From assembly GCA_002705085.1 (NCBI GenBank), contig PAHO01000049.1, forward strand, positions 27,561 through 91,560: a stretch of DNA of 64,000 nt. Direction: 5' to 3'. A model generated the notes under the pieces. The model was given only the letters and a program-made list of their open reading frames with translations, was not told the origin of the DNA and did no database searches. The position numbers and the translations under genes were made by a program. Shown piece by piece: positions 45,143-53,202 of the stretch; within the stretch, counting starts at the first letter, position 1; each line of letters starts with the position of its first letter. This stretch comes from Phycisphaerae bacterium (GTDB lineage Bacteria; Planctomycetota; Phycisphaerae; Phycisphaerales; SM1A02).

Positions 45143-45193
45143 GAATCCTCCCATCCTACCCCGCACCCGGGGTAGACTCCTCATTCGCATTCC

Positions 45194-45267
45194 GCATCCG
45201 TAGCTCAATTGGATAGAGCAGCTGGCTTCGAACCAGCAGGTTGGGGGTTCGAGTCCCTCCGGATGCG
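45194..45267 (+). tRNA. tRNA-Arg (anticodon TCG)
   Basis: A full cloverleaf can be folded: acceptor GCATCCG with CGGATGC, D-stem GCTC with GAGC, anticodon stem GCTGG with CCAGC around the loop CTTCGAA (anticodon TCG at 45228-45230, reading CGA), and a T-stem of five G with CCCTC around TTCGAGT. The discriminator base is G and CCA is not encoded. The pyrB start codon begins 6 bases after the end of the tRNA. Confidence 0.97.
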
Positions 45268-45272
45268 CTTCC

Positions 45273-46259
45273 ATGTCCATGGACCCCTGCCCCGAAGTTC
45301 GCCGCCCCAACGGCACCCTCCGCGCTTTCGTGGAGGCCAGACAGTTGGTCCCAGACGCCATATTGCCCATATTGAGCCGAGCGGAAGCCCTGTCGAATGG
45401 GGCCTCTGCCATGCTGGTCCCCCCCGCCTCAGCAGCAACGCTCCTTTTTCAACAACCCTCCACTCGAACCTTCTTGTCATTTGCTCACGCCGCCGGCGCC
45501 TTGGGCTACCACACCACTGATCTGCGTGACATGAGCACCACTTCGTTCGAGAAGGGAGAGTCCCTGCAAGACGGCTTGCGAACCATCGCCGAACTCTCCG
45601 AACTGGTCATCCTGCGCCAGCCCAACCATGACGCGTTGCTGGAGTTCGTGCGTTCCTCCGCCGCGTTGCCCAAACCACCAATCATTGTGAACGCAGGCAG
45701 TGGTCCCTCCGAACACCCAACCCAATCGCTGATCGATGTTGCCACGTTGCATCGTCGAGGCTTGCTTGATCCTGCAGGTGGTCCCAAACAAGTGGTCTTT
45801 GTTGGCGACCTGCAACGCTCGCGTACGGTGAACTCTTTGTTGGACGTCCTTCTGGGCTGGCCCCATCTGGCGTTTGCCTTCGTCCCCATCGCGGGCTTGG
45901 GACCGTCACGGTGCCGGCTTGAAGCCCTTGAAGCCATGGGGCGCAGCTTCACGGTGTGCGATGACCTCGACGAGGCGTTGGCGACCGCCGACGCGGTGTA
46001 CCTCCAGCGTCTGCAAGATGAGTACGGAGGTGGCGATGCCCAGCAGCATGAGCAGGCACTTGAGCTGCTTCGCTTGACGCCCGAGCGGATGGCCAAGCTT
46101 CCTGAGCATGCGGTGGTGCTGCATCCGCTCCCCCGCCGCCGAGAAATCGACCCCACCACCGATCACGATCCTCGTGCGGGCTGGTGGGAGACTGTGCGCC
46201 ATGGTCGCTTTGTCCGAACCGCCCTCTTGGAAGCGTTGCAGCCAGAAACACCCTCATAA
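45273..46259 (+). CDS. pyrB: Aspartate carbamoyltransferase catalytic subunit
   Basis: A 328-residue catalytic chain of the second step of pyrimidine synthesis, joining carbamoyl phosphate to aspartate. All motifs are kept: QPSTRTFLSF for carbamoyl-phosphate binding, SFEKGESLQDGLRT, AGSGPSEHPTQSLID with the active-site His and Gln, GDLQRSRTVNSL, LQRLQDEY with the Arg-x-Gln pair, and HPLPRRREID. No PyrI regulatory chain or linked pyrimidine gene is nearby. The ATG chosen lies almost directly behind the tRNA; an ATG two codons further is equally possible. There is no room for a separate ribosome-binding site. Confidence 0.95.
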   Translation: MSMDPCPEVRRPNGTLRAFVEARQLVPDAILPILSRAEALSNGASAMLVPPASAATLLFQQPSTRTFLSFAHAAGALGYHTTDLRDMSTTSFEKGESLQDGLRTIAELSELVILRQPNHDALLEFVRSSAALPKPPIIVNAGSGPSEHPTQSLIDVATLHRRGLLDPAGGPKQVVFVGDLQRSRTVNSLLDVLLGWPHLAFAFVPIAGLGPSRCRLEALEAMGRSFTVCDDLDEALATADAVYLQRLQDEYGGGDAQQHEQALELLRLTPERMAKLPEHAVVLHPLPRRREIDPTTDHDPRAGWWETVRHGRFVRTALLEALQPETPS

Positions 46260-46284
46260 CCCGAACCAATCATCACTGGAGAGG

Positions 46285-46578
46285 GTGGAGAACATCGCAT
46301 TCAATGGAGGGATACCCAAGCCTTGTCGATGCTTCGGCGTGGCCCCTGACCTCCGACTGACCACCGATCCACGCCCCCGGCTGCACACCCCGGAGTCCGT
46401 TCGCCGCGCCAACGCGGCCCGATTGATCGCGGCCCAGTTGCAGGCCTATGCCGCCGTGCCTGCACCAAAGTCACAGGCAGAGAGCCCAACCACCTCGTCG
46501 CGTGGCGCTCTTTGGGGCGCCCTGGTGGCATGGTCTCTGGGGCTGTTGACGGGAATCATGCTCTCGCAGTTGGGGTAA
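46285..46578 (+). CDS. Small membrane-anchored hypothetical protein
   Basis: From a GTG at 46285 (26 bases after the pyrB stop) this frame encodes 97 residues. They comprise a polar, Arg-rich part with ESVRRANAARLIAAQLQAYAAVP, a flexible Ser/Pro stretch, and a C-terminal membrane helix (LWGALVAWSLGLLTGIMLSQLG). The hydrophobic end and the codon pattern make it more plausible than a random frame, but no family is recognised and the start lacks a well-spaced Shine-Dalgarno sequence. Confidence 0.45.
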   Translation: MENIAFNGGIPKPCRCFGVAPDLRLTTDPRPRLHTPESVRRANAARLIAAQLQAYAAVPAPKSQAESPTTSSRGALWGALVAWSLGLLTGIMLSQLG

Positions 46579-46581
46579 GGC

Positions 46582-47316
46582 CTACTCCACAGGATTCAGG
46601 CGTATCAACACCTCATCGCGTTCCCCGCGGTACGCCAATCCCAAATCATGCAATGCTTCGAGGGCCGCGTCTTGCTCGGCCTGCTTCTTACTTGCCGCCC
46701 AGCAGGAGGGAAAACGGTCGCCACCGAGTTCAACGCAAACTTCAAAGCATTTGGCGTGGTCCGGCCCTTTTTCATCGAGCACGTGGTACATGGGGACCCC
46801 CAGTTCCCGCTGAACCGCAACTTGTTGCAAAACGCTCTTGAAGTTTGACTGGTGTCCACTTCGGTCTGCTCGTCGAATGCGATCTTCCATGTCACGCAAG
46901 ATGAAAGCCCTGGCTGGTTCGAGCCCCCCATCGAGGTACAGCGCGCCCACCACCGACTCATACACACTGGCCAGAACTGACTGGGGCAACTCGCGCCGAC
47001 CAATCATGCCTTTTCCCAAAATCACCAGTTCCCCAAGTCCCACTCGAGCCGCCACCACCGCGCAAGACGCTCGGCTGACCACTGCGCTTTTGATTTTGGT
47101 CATCTCCCCCTCTTCCATGGATCCAAACGCACGGTAGAGGTAGTCAACCACCACCATCCCCAAGATGGCATCTCCGAGGAATTCCATCCGCTCGCAAGAA
47201 TCAAGACGCTGGTCGGTGCTCGATGGATGCCGCAACGACTGGGAGAGATATTCGGGATTCTGAAAGGTGTAGCCCAGTGCTTCCTGGGCCCGCTCGAGCC
47301 GTTCCGTGTCCTCCAT
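46582..47316 (-). CDS. rnc: Ribonuclease III
   Basis: The start is the ATG at 47316, with AGGAG 6 bases upstream, giving 244 residues. RNase III cuts double-stranded RNA and matures rRNA. The catalytic signature RMEFLGDAILG is present near residue 42, followed by the second acidic site (SVYESVVGALYLDGG), and the C-terminal part is a double-stranded-RNA-binding domain (SNFKSVLQQVAVQRELGVP; AASKKQAEQDAALEAL). Nothing is unusual. It is convergent with the small membrane-protein gene. Confidence 0.96.
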   Translation of the reverse strand: MEDTERLERAQEALGYTFQNPEYLSQSLRHPSSTDQRLDSCERMEFLGDAILGMVVVDYLYRAFGSMEEGEMTKIKSAVVSRASCAVVAARVGLGELVILGKGMIGRRELPQSVLASVYESVVGALYLDGGLEPARAFILRDMEDRIRRADRSGHQSNFKSVLQQVAVQRELGVPMYHVLDEKGPDHAKCFEVCVELGGDRFPSCWAASKKQAEQDAALEALHDLGLAYRGERDEVLIRLNPVE

Positions 47317-47521
47317 CAGGACTCCTTGCTTGCTGAAGGAGCAGCGAACGGATCGGAAGGTCGTCCTCACGCGACGAAGACCAACGGATCGGGGCGGCAC
47401 TCCTGATTGTTGGTGGAATTATGCCACCCCAGAGGCACCAAGCCACCAGATTTGGGGCAAAACTCCAGATTTTGGGGGACATACCAGCCCGCCCCATCCA
47501 AGCGGGAACTGGCAGCCAAAC

Positions 47522-47550
47522 TTGCCCAGAGCCGCCATATCTGCTAGCCT
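47522..47550 (+). promoter_or_regulatory. Candidate promoter of rpmH
   Basis: TTGCCC (47522-47527) and TAGCCT (47545-47550) are 17 bases apart, in the arrangement of a housekeeping sigma promoter, 35 bases before the rpmH start. Both hexamers are imperfect, so confidence is low. Confidence 0.3.
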
Positions 47551-47584
47551 TGTCCTTTCCCCACTGAGGGGATGGAGTGCACCG

Positions 47585-47725
47585 ATGACGATCCACTACC
47601 CCAAACGCGTGAGCAACATCAAGCGGGTCCGACAATGTGGCTTCCGAGCCCGGATGAAGACCAAGTCAGGTCGCAAGATCTTGAACGCCCGCCGTCGCAT
47701 CGGACGTCGGCTGGTCAACGACTGA
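47585..47725 (+). CDS. rpmH: Ribosomal protein bL34
   Basis: A 46-residue basic protein, with GGAG 7 bases before the ATG. The bL34 core is clear (RQCGFRARMKTKSGRKILN then ARRRIGRRLV). The N-terminal residues (MTIHYPKRVSNIKRV) differ from the common MKRTYQP form. In most bacteria rpmH is followed by rnpA and lies near dnaA or oriC; here it is flanked by rnc and aroK on the other strand and has no rnpA. Confidence 0.95.
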   Translation: MTIHYPKRVSNIKRVRQCGFRARMKTKSGRKILNARRRIGRRLVND

Positions 47726-47790
47726 TTCTCCAGACGGCCGACGCCTGGGCGAGGCGACCTGCCCCCCACCAAGTACGTTGGGCCGACCAC

Positions 47791-48360
47791 TTATTTTGAA
47801 CATTGCTCCGCAAAGATCCGCCGGAGAGCGGCCAAGTTATCCGCTGGTTTTTGCTCGTCGACCTCAATGATGTGATGGGCTAAGGAACGGAAAACAGCAT
47901 CCCGCGCTTCGTAGGCTCGGGCGACCTCTTCTTCCAGCCCGCCCGCACCAAACAACACCGGCCGATCTTGATCTTGACGTTCCCGGCGAGCAACCAAAGC
48001 ATCCACGCCTGCATGCAAATACACCACACACGCTCCGCTGCTCTGCATTGAGGACCGAACCTCTGGAATACAAGGCGCGCCCCCTCCACAGGCGAGCACC
48101 CCGGAAGCTGACGCAAGCCAAAGGGCAAAAGCTTGTTGTTCTGCCTGCCTCCAAGCCGATTCACCGCCTTGGGCAAACACTTCTTCCACCGATGTTGCAT
48201 CCAGTTGTTGCAGGGCCAGATCATCGAGATCCGCAAAGTGAACCGGCAAGCCATCTGCAAGCTCACGGCCCAGCGTGGACTTTCCCGAAGCACGAAGCCC
48301 AATCAGAATCAGGGGAACCGAATTCACCACACTGGAGTTGCAGTCCCCAGCCACCGACAA
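47791..48360 (-). CDS. aroK: Shikimate kinase
   Basis: A 189-residue kinase of the shikimate pathway that phosphorylates shikimate at the 3-OH with ATP. Visible motifs are Walker A (GLRASGKST), the substrate-binding DLDD, the GGG of VLACGGGAPC, and the lid Arg in DQDRPVL. It ends with a helical tail. Its start lies 37 bases inside the end of the PilZ-domain gene upstream, so both are likely read together. Confidence 0.94.
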   Translation of the reverse strand: MSVAGDCNSSVVNSVPLILIGLRASGKSTLGRELADGLPVHFADLDDLALQQLDATSVEEVFAQGGESAWRQAEQQAFALWLASASGVLACGGGAPCIPEVRSSMQSSGACVVYLHAGVDALVARRERQDQDRPVLFGAGGLEEEVARAYEARDAVFRSLAHHIIEVDEQKPADNLAALRRIFAEQCSK

Positions 48361-48665
48361 ATGCGAGCATGCTCGCTGGGGGCCAAAGACTCAAATCGCA
48401 GGCCAATTCGACCACTCTCCTCGTCGCGCCAAGCAACCCGAGCGGGAGAACGGGCCACCGAAGCACCTGGGAGTTCAATTTCAACTTCAAGTCGCTCATG
48501 ATCCTGAACAGAATCATCGATTTCGATCTGGATGCCACCTTCACACAAATCGTGGGCGTGACCATCGAGACGACGGCCATCTTCGGTCGTGGCGGTGATG
48601 CCAGTGAAGCCGGCCTGCAATCGGTAACGGGTGAAGCGACGTTGTTCCATGATCGTGCTGGCCAT
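48324..48665 (-). CDS. PilZ-domain protein
   Basis: A 113-residue protein starting at the ATG at 48665 (an alternative Met lies at 48650; a longer reading from 48755 overlaps ilvC). It has the PilZ pattern: RRFTRYRL near the N-terminus giving the RxxxR motif, then HDLCEGGIQIEI in the place of the DxSxxG motif, where Ser is replaced by Cys. PilZ domains bind cyclic di-GMP; with the Ser/Cys exchange the binding needs testing. It shares its end with aroK. Confidence 0.8.
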   Translation of the reverse strand: MASTIMEQRRFTRYRLQAGFTGITATTEDGRRLDGHAHDLCEGGIQIEIDDSVQDHERLEVEIELPGASVARSPARVAWRDEESGRIGLRFESLAPSEHARICRWLGTATPVW

Positions 48666-48753
48666 CCAAGAGCCTCCACATGTTCTATCGGTTCGTTTGG
48701 GCCCGAATCTGAATTGCGGCGAAGGAGCCCGTTCTCCCGGTAGCATTCGGCCC

Positions 48754-49737
48754 ATGCCGGCCCCCGCGAATTCTCCAGATGCCGATCCAACCGGATTCCG
48801 GGTTGCCGTTTTGGGCTACGGGAACCAAGGGAGAGCCCACGCCCTCAATTTGAGAGACGCTGGAGCCAAGGTTTCGGTGGGGGCTCGGAGCGGGCCCGGA
48901 GCCGACCTCGCCCAAGCCGATGGGTTCAGCCCGGTCCGATTCGAATCAGCCGTCCAGCAAGTCGAACTGGTGATCATGGCCTTGCCGGACGAAGTCCATG
49001 GCCCGATCTGGACGGATCTCGAACCCCATGTGCCAAGTGGGTGCTCTGTGGGTTTTATTCACGGCTTTTCCATCCACCACCAACGCTTGACGCCTCGGGC
49101 CGATTTGGGGGTCATCCTGGTGGCCCCCAAAGGACCTGGACCAACCCTTCGCCGTCGGTTTGTCAAAGGACAGGGAATCCCCGCGTTGGTGGGTATTCAT
49201 CAGACCGGCGAAGCGGACGCAGAACTGCACCTGCGCCGTTGGGGCACCGGCATCGGCTGCGCGCGTGCCGCATTGATCCCCTCTTCCTTTGCCGAAGAAT
49301 GCGAGACCGACCTCTTTGGCGAACAAGCCATCTTGTGTGGCGGCATCTTGGCGTTGATGCGTGCCTCATTTGAGACCCTGCAAAGCGCTGGCTACTCCGA
49401 TGAAGTCGCCTACATCGAGTGCATCCATGAACTCAAACAAGTTGTGGACCTGCTGTACGCCCAAGGCCCCGCCGCCATGCACAAAGCCATCAGCAACACG
49501 GCCGAGTTCGGAGCCTTCGTGGCCGCGGAACGACTGGACTCCAAAGAACTTCGAGATCAACTCCAATCCATCCTCCGCGACATCCAAAGCGGAGCCTTTG
49601 CCCAGCGGTTCGCTGAGGATGCGGCGGCCGGACACCCATGGTTCAAGGCCAAACGGACTGCCCACGAAGACCATGACATTGAACATGCCAGCGCAAAGGT
49701 TCGGAAAACCATGCCATGGCTGGAGAACGACCAATGA
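48754..49737 (+). CDS. ilvC: Ketol-acid reductoisomerase (class I)
   Basis: A 327-residue NADPH-dependent enzyme of branched-chain amino-acid synthesis that isomerises and reduces acetolactate. Motifs: dinucleotide-binding GYGNQGRAHALNLRDAG, IHGFSIHH, VAPKGPG, the acidic metal-binding stretch EECETDLFGEQ, and YIECIHELKQVVDLLY. These define the short (class I) form. The ATG at 48754 is used because upstream codons overlap the divergent PilZ gene. It overlaps uppP by ATGA; ilvB or ilvH are not nearby. Confidence 0.95.
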   Translation: MPAPANSPDADPTGFRVAVLGYGNQGRAHALNLRDAGAKVSVGARSGPGADLAQADGFSPVRFESAVQQVELVIMALPDEVHGPIWTDLEPHVPSGCSVGFIHGFSIHHQRLTPRADLGVILVAPKGPGPTLRRRFVKGQGIPALVGIHQTGEADAELHLRRWGTGIGCARAALIPSSFAEECETDLFGEQAILCGGILALMRASFETLQSAGYSDEVAYIECIHELKQVVDLLYAQGPAAMHKAISNTAEFGAFVAAERLDSKELRDQLQSILRDIQSGAFAQRFAEDAAAGHPWFKAKRTAHEDHDIEHASAKVRKTMPWLENDQ

Positions 49738-50576
49738 CTTTGCTGGATGCCGCCATCTTGGGGTTGGTCGAAGGAATCACGGAATACTTACCGGTCTCCA
49801 GCACCGGCCATCTCATCCTGACCTCAGCGCTGCTTGGCCTGGACGGTGCAGGAATCGATGCCTTCAACATTGTGATCCAAGGTGGGGCCATTCTGGCGGT
49901 GCTTGGCTTGTACCGAGTTCGAGTGTTGGGAATGGTTCAGGGCATGGTCGGCCAAAACCCCGAAGGGCGGCGGCTCCTCGTGCGACTGTTGATCGCCTTT
50001 GCCCCGGCCGCCATCTTGGGCCCCCTGCTTGACGACACCATCGAGGCCACACTCTTCCAACCGATTCCTGTCTTGGCCGCATTGGCGGTCGGTGGTTTGA
50101 TCATGCTCAAATTGGGCAAAGGGCACCCCAATTCTTCCGATACCGATCCTGCCGATCTTCCGCTGCGCGCCGCATTGCTGATTGGTCTGGCCCAGTGCAT
50201 TGCCATGTGGCCGGGTACCAGCCGCTCCATGGTGACCTTGGCCGCTGGGGTGGCGTTGGGATTGCGTCCCGCTCGGGCCGCGGAGTTTTCGTTCCTCCTC
50301 GGGCTCCCCACCTTGGGTGGGGCGTGTGTATACAAACTGCTCAAAGATGGAGACACCGTGCTGGCTCTGGGGACCCCGTCTTTGGTGGTGGGCATGGTGG
50401 TGGCCACTCTGAGTGCGGCCTTTGCCGTCCGTTGGCTGGTGGGCTTCCTCACGAAGCGGGGATTGGCCCCGTTCGGCTGGTATCGGCTTGGCTTGACCTT
50501 GGTGGTGGCCACCGCTTGGGCCAGCGGATGGATTGCATTGGATGCGTCGCCTCCGGACGCCCCATCGACGCCTTAA
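49734..50576 (+). CDS. uppP: Undecaprenyl-diphosphatase (BacA/UppP)
   Basis: This 280-residue integral membrane enzyme recycles the undecaprenyl carrier lipid for cell-wall synthesis by removing a phosphate. The first signature is LVEGITEYLPVSSTGHLIL and the second is WPGTSRSMVTL, both with the catalytic Glu, Ser and Arg residues. About seven or eight hydrophobic helices are visible. The start ATG overlaps the ilvC stop. Its stop overlaps the folD stop by 4 bases (convergent TTAA). Confidence 0.95.
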   Translation: MTLLDAAILGLVEGITEYLPVSSTGHLILTSALLGLDGAGIDAFNIVIQGGAILAVLGLYRVRVLGMVQGMVGQNPEGRRLLVRLLIAFAPAAILGPLLDDTIEATLFQPIPVLAALAVGGLIMLKLGKGHPNSSDTDPADLPLRAALLIGLAQCIAMWPGTSRSMVTLAAGVALGLRPARAAEFSFLLGLPTLGGACVYKLLKDGDTVLALGTPSLVVGMVVATLSAAFAVRWLVGFLTKRGLAPFGWYRLGLTLVVATAWASGWIALDASPPDAPSTP

Positions 50577-51427
50577 ACACCCGTCGCCTGCTCGGCGGAC
50601 TCCACGACATTTCGAAGCAACATGGCCACCGTCACTGGTCCAACCCCACCCGGCACGGGGGAAATGGCCCCGGCCACTTCAGCAACCTCCGTGGTTTCAA
50701 CATCACCCACCACATGCGATTGGCCATCGGGACCGGTGATGCGATTGATACCGACATCGATCACGGTGGCCCCCGGCTTGATCCAGTCCGGAGTGATCAA
50801 ACCAGGTACTCCGGCCGCTGAAATCACCACGTCGCACGTCCGTGCCAAATCAGGCAAATCTTTGGTGAACTGGTTGGCACTGAAGACGGTGGCTTCGGAT
50901 CGCATCAACAACAACGCGATCGGTTTGCCCACGATGTTGGATTGACCGACCACCAGACAGCGTGCACCACACAAATCCACGCCACGACGTTCGAGCATGT
51001 GACGAACCGCAAGGGCGGTGCAAGGGACCAACGAACGCCGGCCAAAGACAGCGTTGCCGATGTTGGCCGGATTCACCCCCTCGACATCTTTGTGGGGATC
51101 GATGGCCGCCTGGATGCGTTCCGCTTCAACCCCATCGGGGAGCGGCAAGAACATCATCATGGCATGAACCTGAGGGTCGGCATTCAGCGCCTGCACGCAG
51201 GCCATGACCGCGGATTCATCGGCCCCTTGTGGGATGGTGTGCAGATGGAACTGGATGCCCAGTTGCTCAGCGCCCGCTCGTTGCCGCTGGGCATACATTT
51301 CTGCCCCGGCATCCCCGGCGGTCAAAATGGCGTCCAGACGAACCTGACGGCCTTGAGCGGCCAGAGATGCCACACGATCCCCCAGCACACGGCGTTCTTC
51401 GGCCGCCAGAGCCCGACCATCAATCAT
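50573..51427 (-). CDS. folD: Methylenetetrahydrofolate dehydrogenase/cyclohydrolase
   Basis: A 284-residue FolD-family protein. The ATG at 51427 is chosen because GGTGGA lies 9 bases upstream; two earlier in-frame ATGs have no such site. Motifs are DVEGVNPANIG, PCTALAV, the NADP-binding VVGQSNIVGKP, DVGINR and PVPGGVGPVT. The region that normally supplies the active-site Lys (Tyr-x3-Lys) reads MYAQRQRAG, so the Lys appears to be Gln. This may affect the cyclohydrolase step; see findings. It is divergent from coaX by 63 bases. Confidence 0.92.
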   Translation of the reverse strand: MIDGRALAAEERRVLGDRVASLAAQGRQVRLDAILTAGDAGAEMYAQRQRAGAEQLGIQFHLHTIPQGADESAVMACVQALNADPQVHAMMMFLPLPDGVEAERIQAAIDPHKDVEGVNPANIGNAVFGRRSLVPCTALAVRHMLERRGVDLCGARCLVVGQSNIVGKPIALLLMRSEATVFSANQFTKDLPDLARTCDVVISAAGVPGLITPDWIKPGATVIDVGINRITGPDGQSHVVGDVETTEVAEVAGAISPVPGGVGPVTVAMLLRNVVESAEQATGV

Positions 51428-51490
51428 GTTTGCCATTCCACCAGTCATGGATGCAGGGAAGATTACTCGCGGACGCGGTACTGTGTTTCA

Positions 51491-52261
51491 ATGCCCACAA
51501 ATCGTGACCTGTTGCTCGTTTCAGTTGGAAACACCTCGATTACCGCCGCCCCGGCTCCCGGAGGTGTTCTTGAGGGGATGGAACGCATCAAACACGGCCC
51601 CGAAGCGGCCGATCGGCTCATCGAAATTGCCGGAAAACTTGATGCGGAAGCCACCGTGATCTTGGCTGGAGTGCACGACGAAGAAACCAAACGCATCGGT
51701 GCGGAGCTGTCCAAACTTGCCGGCCCTCAAGTGCGGATGGAAGACGACTTGGCCGCCCCGATCGGTCGGCAACTTGCTGAGGGTGCCACCCCAGGCGTGG
51801 ATCGGCTTCTGGCCGCTGCAGGCGCTTGGACCCTTGCCAAACAAGCGGTCATTGTCGTGGATGCCGGAACCGCCATCACGGTCGATTTTGTTGATGGCGA
51901 AGGCACCTTCCACGGAGGCGCCATCGCGCCGGGAGTGGGCCTGATGTTGGAGGCCTTGGCCACAGGGACCGATGCACTGCCCAGCATCCCGTTTGCCCCC
52001 CCCAGTGAAGCCGACCCCTTTGGGGCGGACACCGAGTCAGCCATGCGACTTGGGGTTCATCTGGCGGCGCGAGGACTGATCAGCCAGGCCATCGAACGTT
52101 ACGCCTTGGCGTATGGAGCTTGGCCCAAAGTGCTTGCCACGGGAGGAGACGCGGCCGCGTTGCTCGACGGCGCCGAGATTGTCGACCGCGTGGTTCCCGA
52201 TTTGGTGCTTCGCGGCATGCTGGAAGCTGTTCAACAAGCTGAAGCTGCAGAAGACGCATGA
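51491..52261 (+). CDS. coaX: Type III pantothenate kinase
   Basis: A 256-residue kinase that starts coenzyme A synthesis by phosphorylating pantothenate. Motifs: GVDRLLAAAGAW, VVDAGTAITVDFVDGEG and FHGGAIAPGVGLMLEAL, and a C-terminal ATGGDAAAL. The first phosphate motif, usually Asp-x-Gly-Asn-Thr, here reads SVGNTSI, so the Asp is Ser. The frame runs far upstream but only this ATG makes sense with the first motif. It overlaps the mnmE-like gene as ATGA. Confidence 0.88.
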   Translation: MPTNRDLLLVSVGNTSITAAPAPGGVLEGMERIKHGPEAADRLIEIAGKLDAEATVILAGVHDEETKRIGAELSKLAGPQVRMEDDLAAPIGRQLAEGATPGVDRLLAAAGAWTLAKQAVIVVDAGTAITVDFVDGEGTFHGGAIAPGVGLMLEALATGTDALPSIPFAPPSEADPFGADTESAMRLGVHLAARGLISQAIERYALAYGAWPKVLATGGDAAALLDGAEIVDRVVPDLVLRGMLEAVQQAEAAEDA

Positions 52262-53202
52262 ATACGGTGAGCGTCCAGACCCCGCGCACCGCCGGTGCCA
52301 TCGGCTTGGTGGAAGTTGGCGGGGATCTTGATGCTTTGCTCACGCCGATCTTGGGACGAAAACCCGCACCCGTAGGAAAACTTCGGCGGGAGAACTTTGG
52401 GGACTTCGACGATGGCCTGGTGTACCGGTTTGCAGAAGACGGCGCATTTTGCTTCCCCCACGCTGGGCCCATGGTGGTCCGGATGTTGGTGGAAGCGTTG
52501 ATCGCCCAAGGTGCTGAGTCCACCCAGAAAGCCGCAGCCTTCCCGGAAGCGGCCGGACCAATGGAGTCCTTGCTGCTGGCCACGCTGGCCCAAGCGACGA
52601 GCCCAGCCGCGGTGGACCTGCTGCTCGCACACGGGGTCCGACAAGATGATGCGCCTCTGCCCACCCCAAAAGACCTCGAGCGTTCACGACGACTTGATGT
52701 CCTGTTGTCCCCCCCCACGGTGACCATCTTTGGGCCACCGAATGCCGGGAAAAGCACCCTCTTCAACGCATTGGCTGATCAACAACTCGCCCTCGTTGAT
52801 GATGTGGCTGGAACCACCCGAGACCATCTGGAACAACGGTGGCTGGCCGATGGTCTGGTGGTTCAGTTGGTGGACACCGCCGGAGTACGGAAGAGTTCTG
52901 GACTTGAAGCCGATGCCATCTGCCACCAGTCCGAACTGATTCATACCGCAGATCTGATTCTCTCGGTGGCCAACCCCGAGCAAGCCTTTCTCCCCCCGCC
53001 TCCGGGGATCCCGACCCTCAAGGTGGGTCTGCAAAGCGACCGGGGCAACCATCCCGAAAGTCACCTCTCATTGAGTGTGCCTCAAGAGCAAACATTCCAA
53101 CAACTGGCGGTTGCCATTCGACAACGTCTGGTACTCGACGAAGATTTGCAGCACCAAGGACCGTGGTGGTACCCCGCGGCTCGGGCCGCCCGAGGCATCT
53201 GA
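52258..53202 (+). CDS. Short MnmE/TrmE-like GTPase without the C-terminal Cys motif
   Basis: A 314-residue protein, much shorter than MnmE (about 450). The N-terminal part resembles the TrmE folate-binding domain (GAIGLVEVGGDLDALLTPIL), but its middle is shortened. The G domain has G1 GPPNAGKST, the G2 region DDVAGTTRD and G3 DTAG. The G4 NKxD motif is altered (LQSD), and the MnmE C-terminal Cys-x-Gly-Lys motif is missing; the protein ends PWWYPAARAARGI. It is encoded with coaX. MnmE works with MnmG in wobble-U modification, the pathway of mnmC in this window, but this protein may have another role. Confidence 0.82.
   Translation: MNTVSVQTPRTAGAIGLVEVGGDLDALLTPILGRKPAPVGKLRRENFGDFDDGLVYRFAEDGAFCFPHAGPMVVRMLVEALIAQGAESTQKAAAFPEAAGPMESLLLATLAQATSPAAVDLLLAHGVRQDDAPLPTPKDLERSRRLDVLLSPPTVTIFGPPNAGKSTLFNALADQQLALVDDVAGTTRDHLEQRWLADGLVVQLVDTAGVRKSSGLEADAICHQSELIHTADLILSVANPEQAFLPPPPGIPTLKVGLQSDRGNHPESHLSLSVPQEQTFQQLAVAIRQRLVLDEDLQHQGPWWYPAARAARGI

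Noticed and set aside
43934..45175. 413-codon open frame antisense to typA
   Set aside because: TypA is a certain gene over the same bases; the antisense frame shows no motif.
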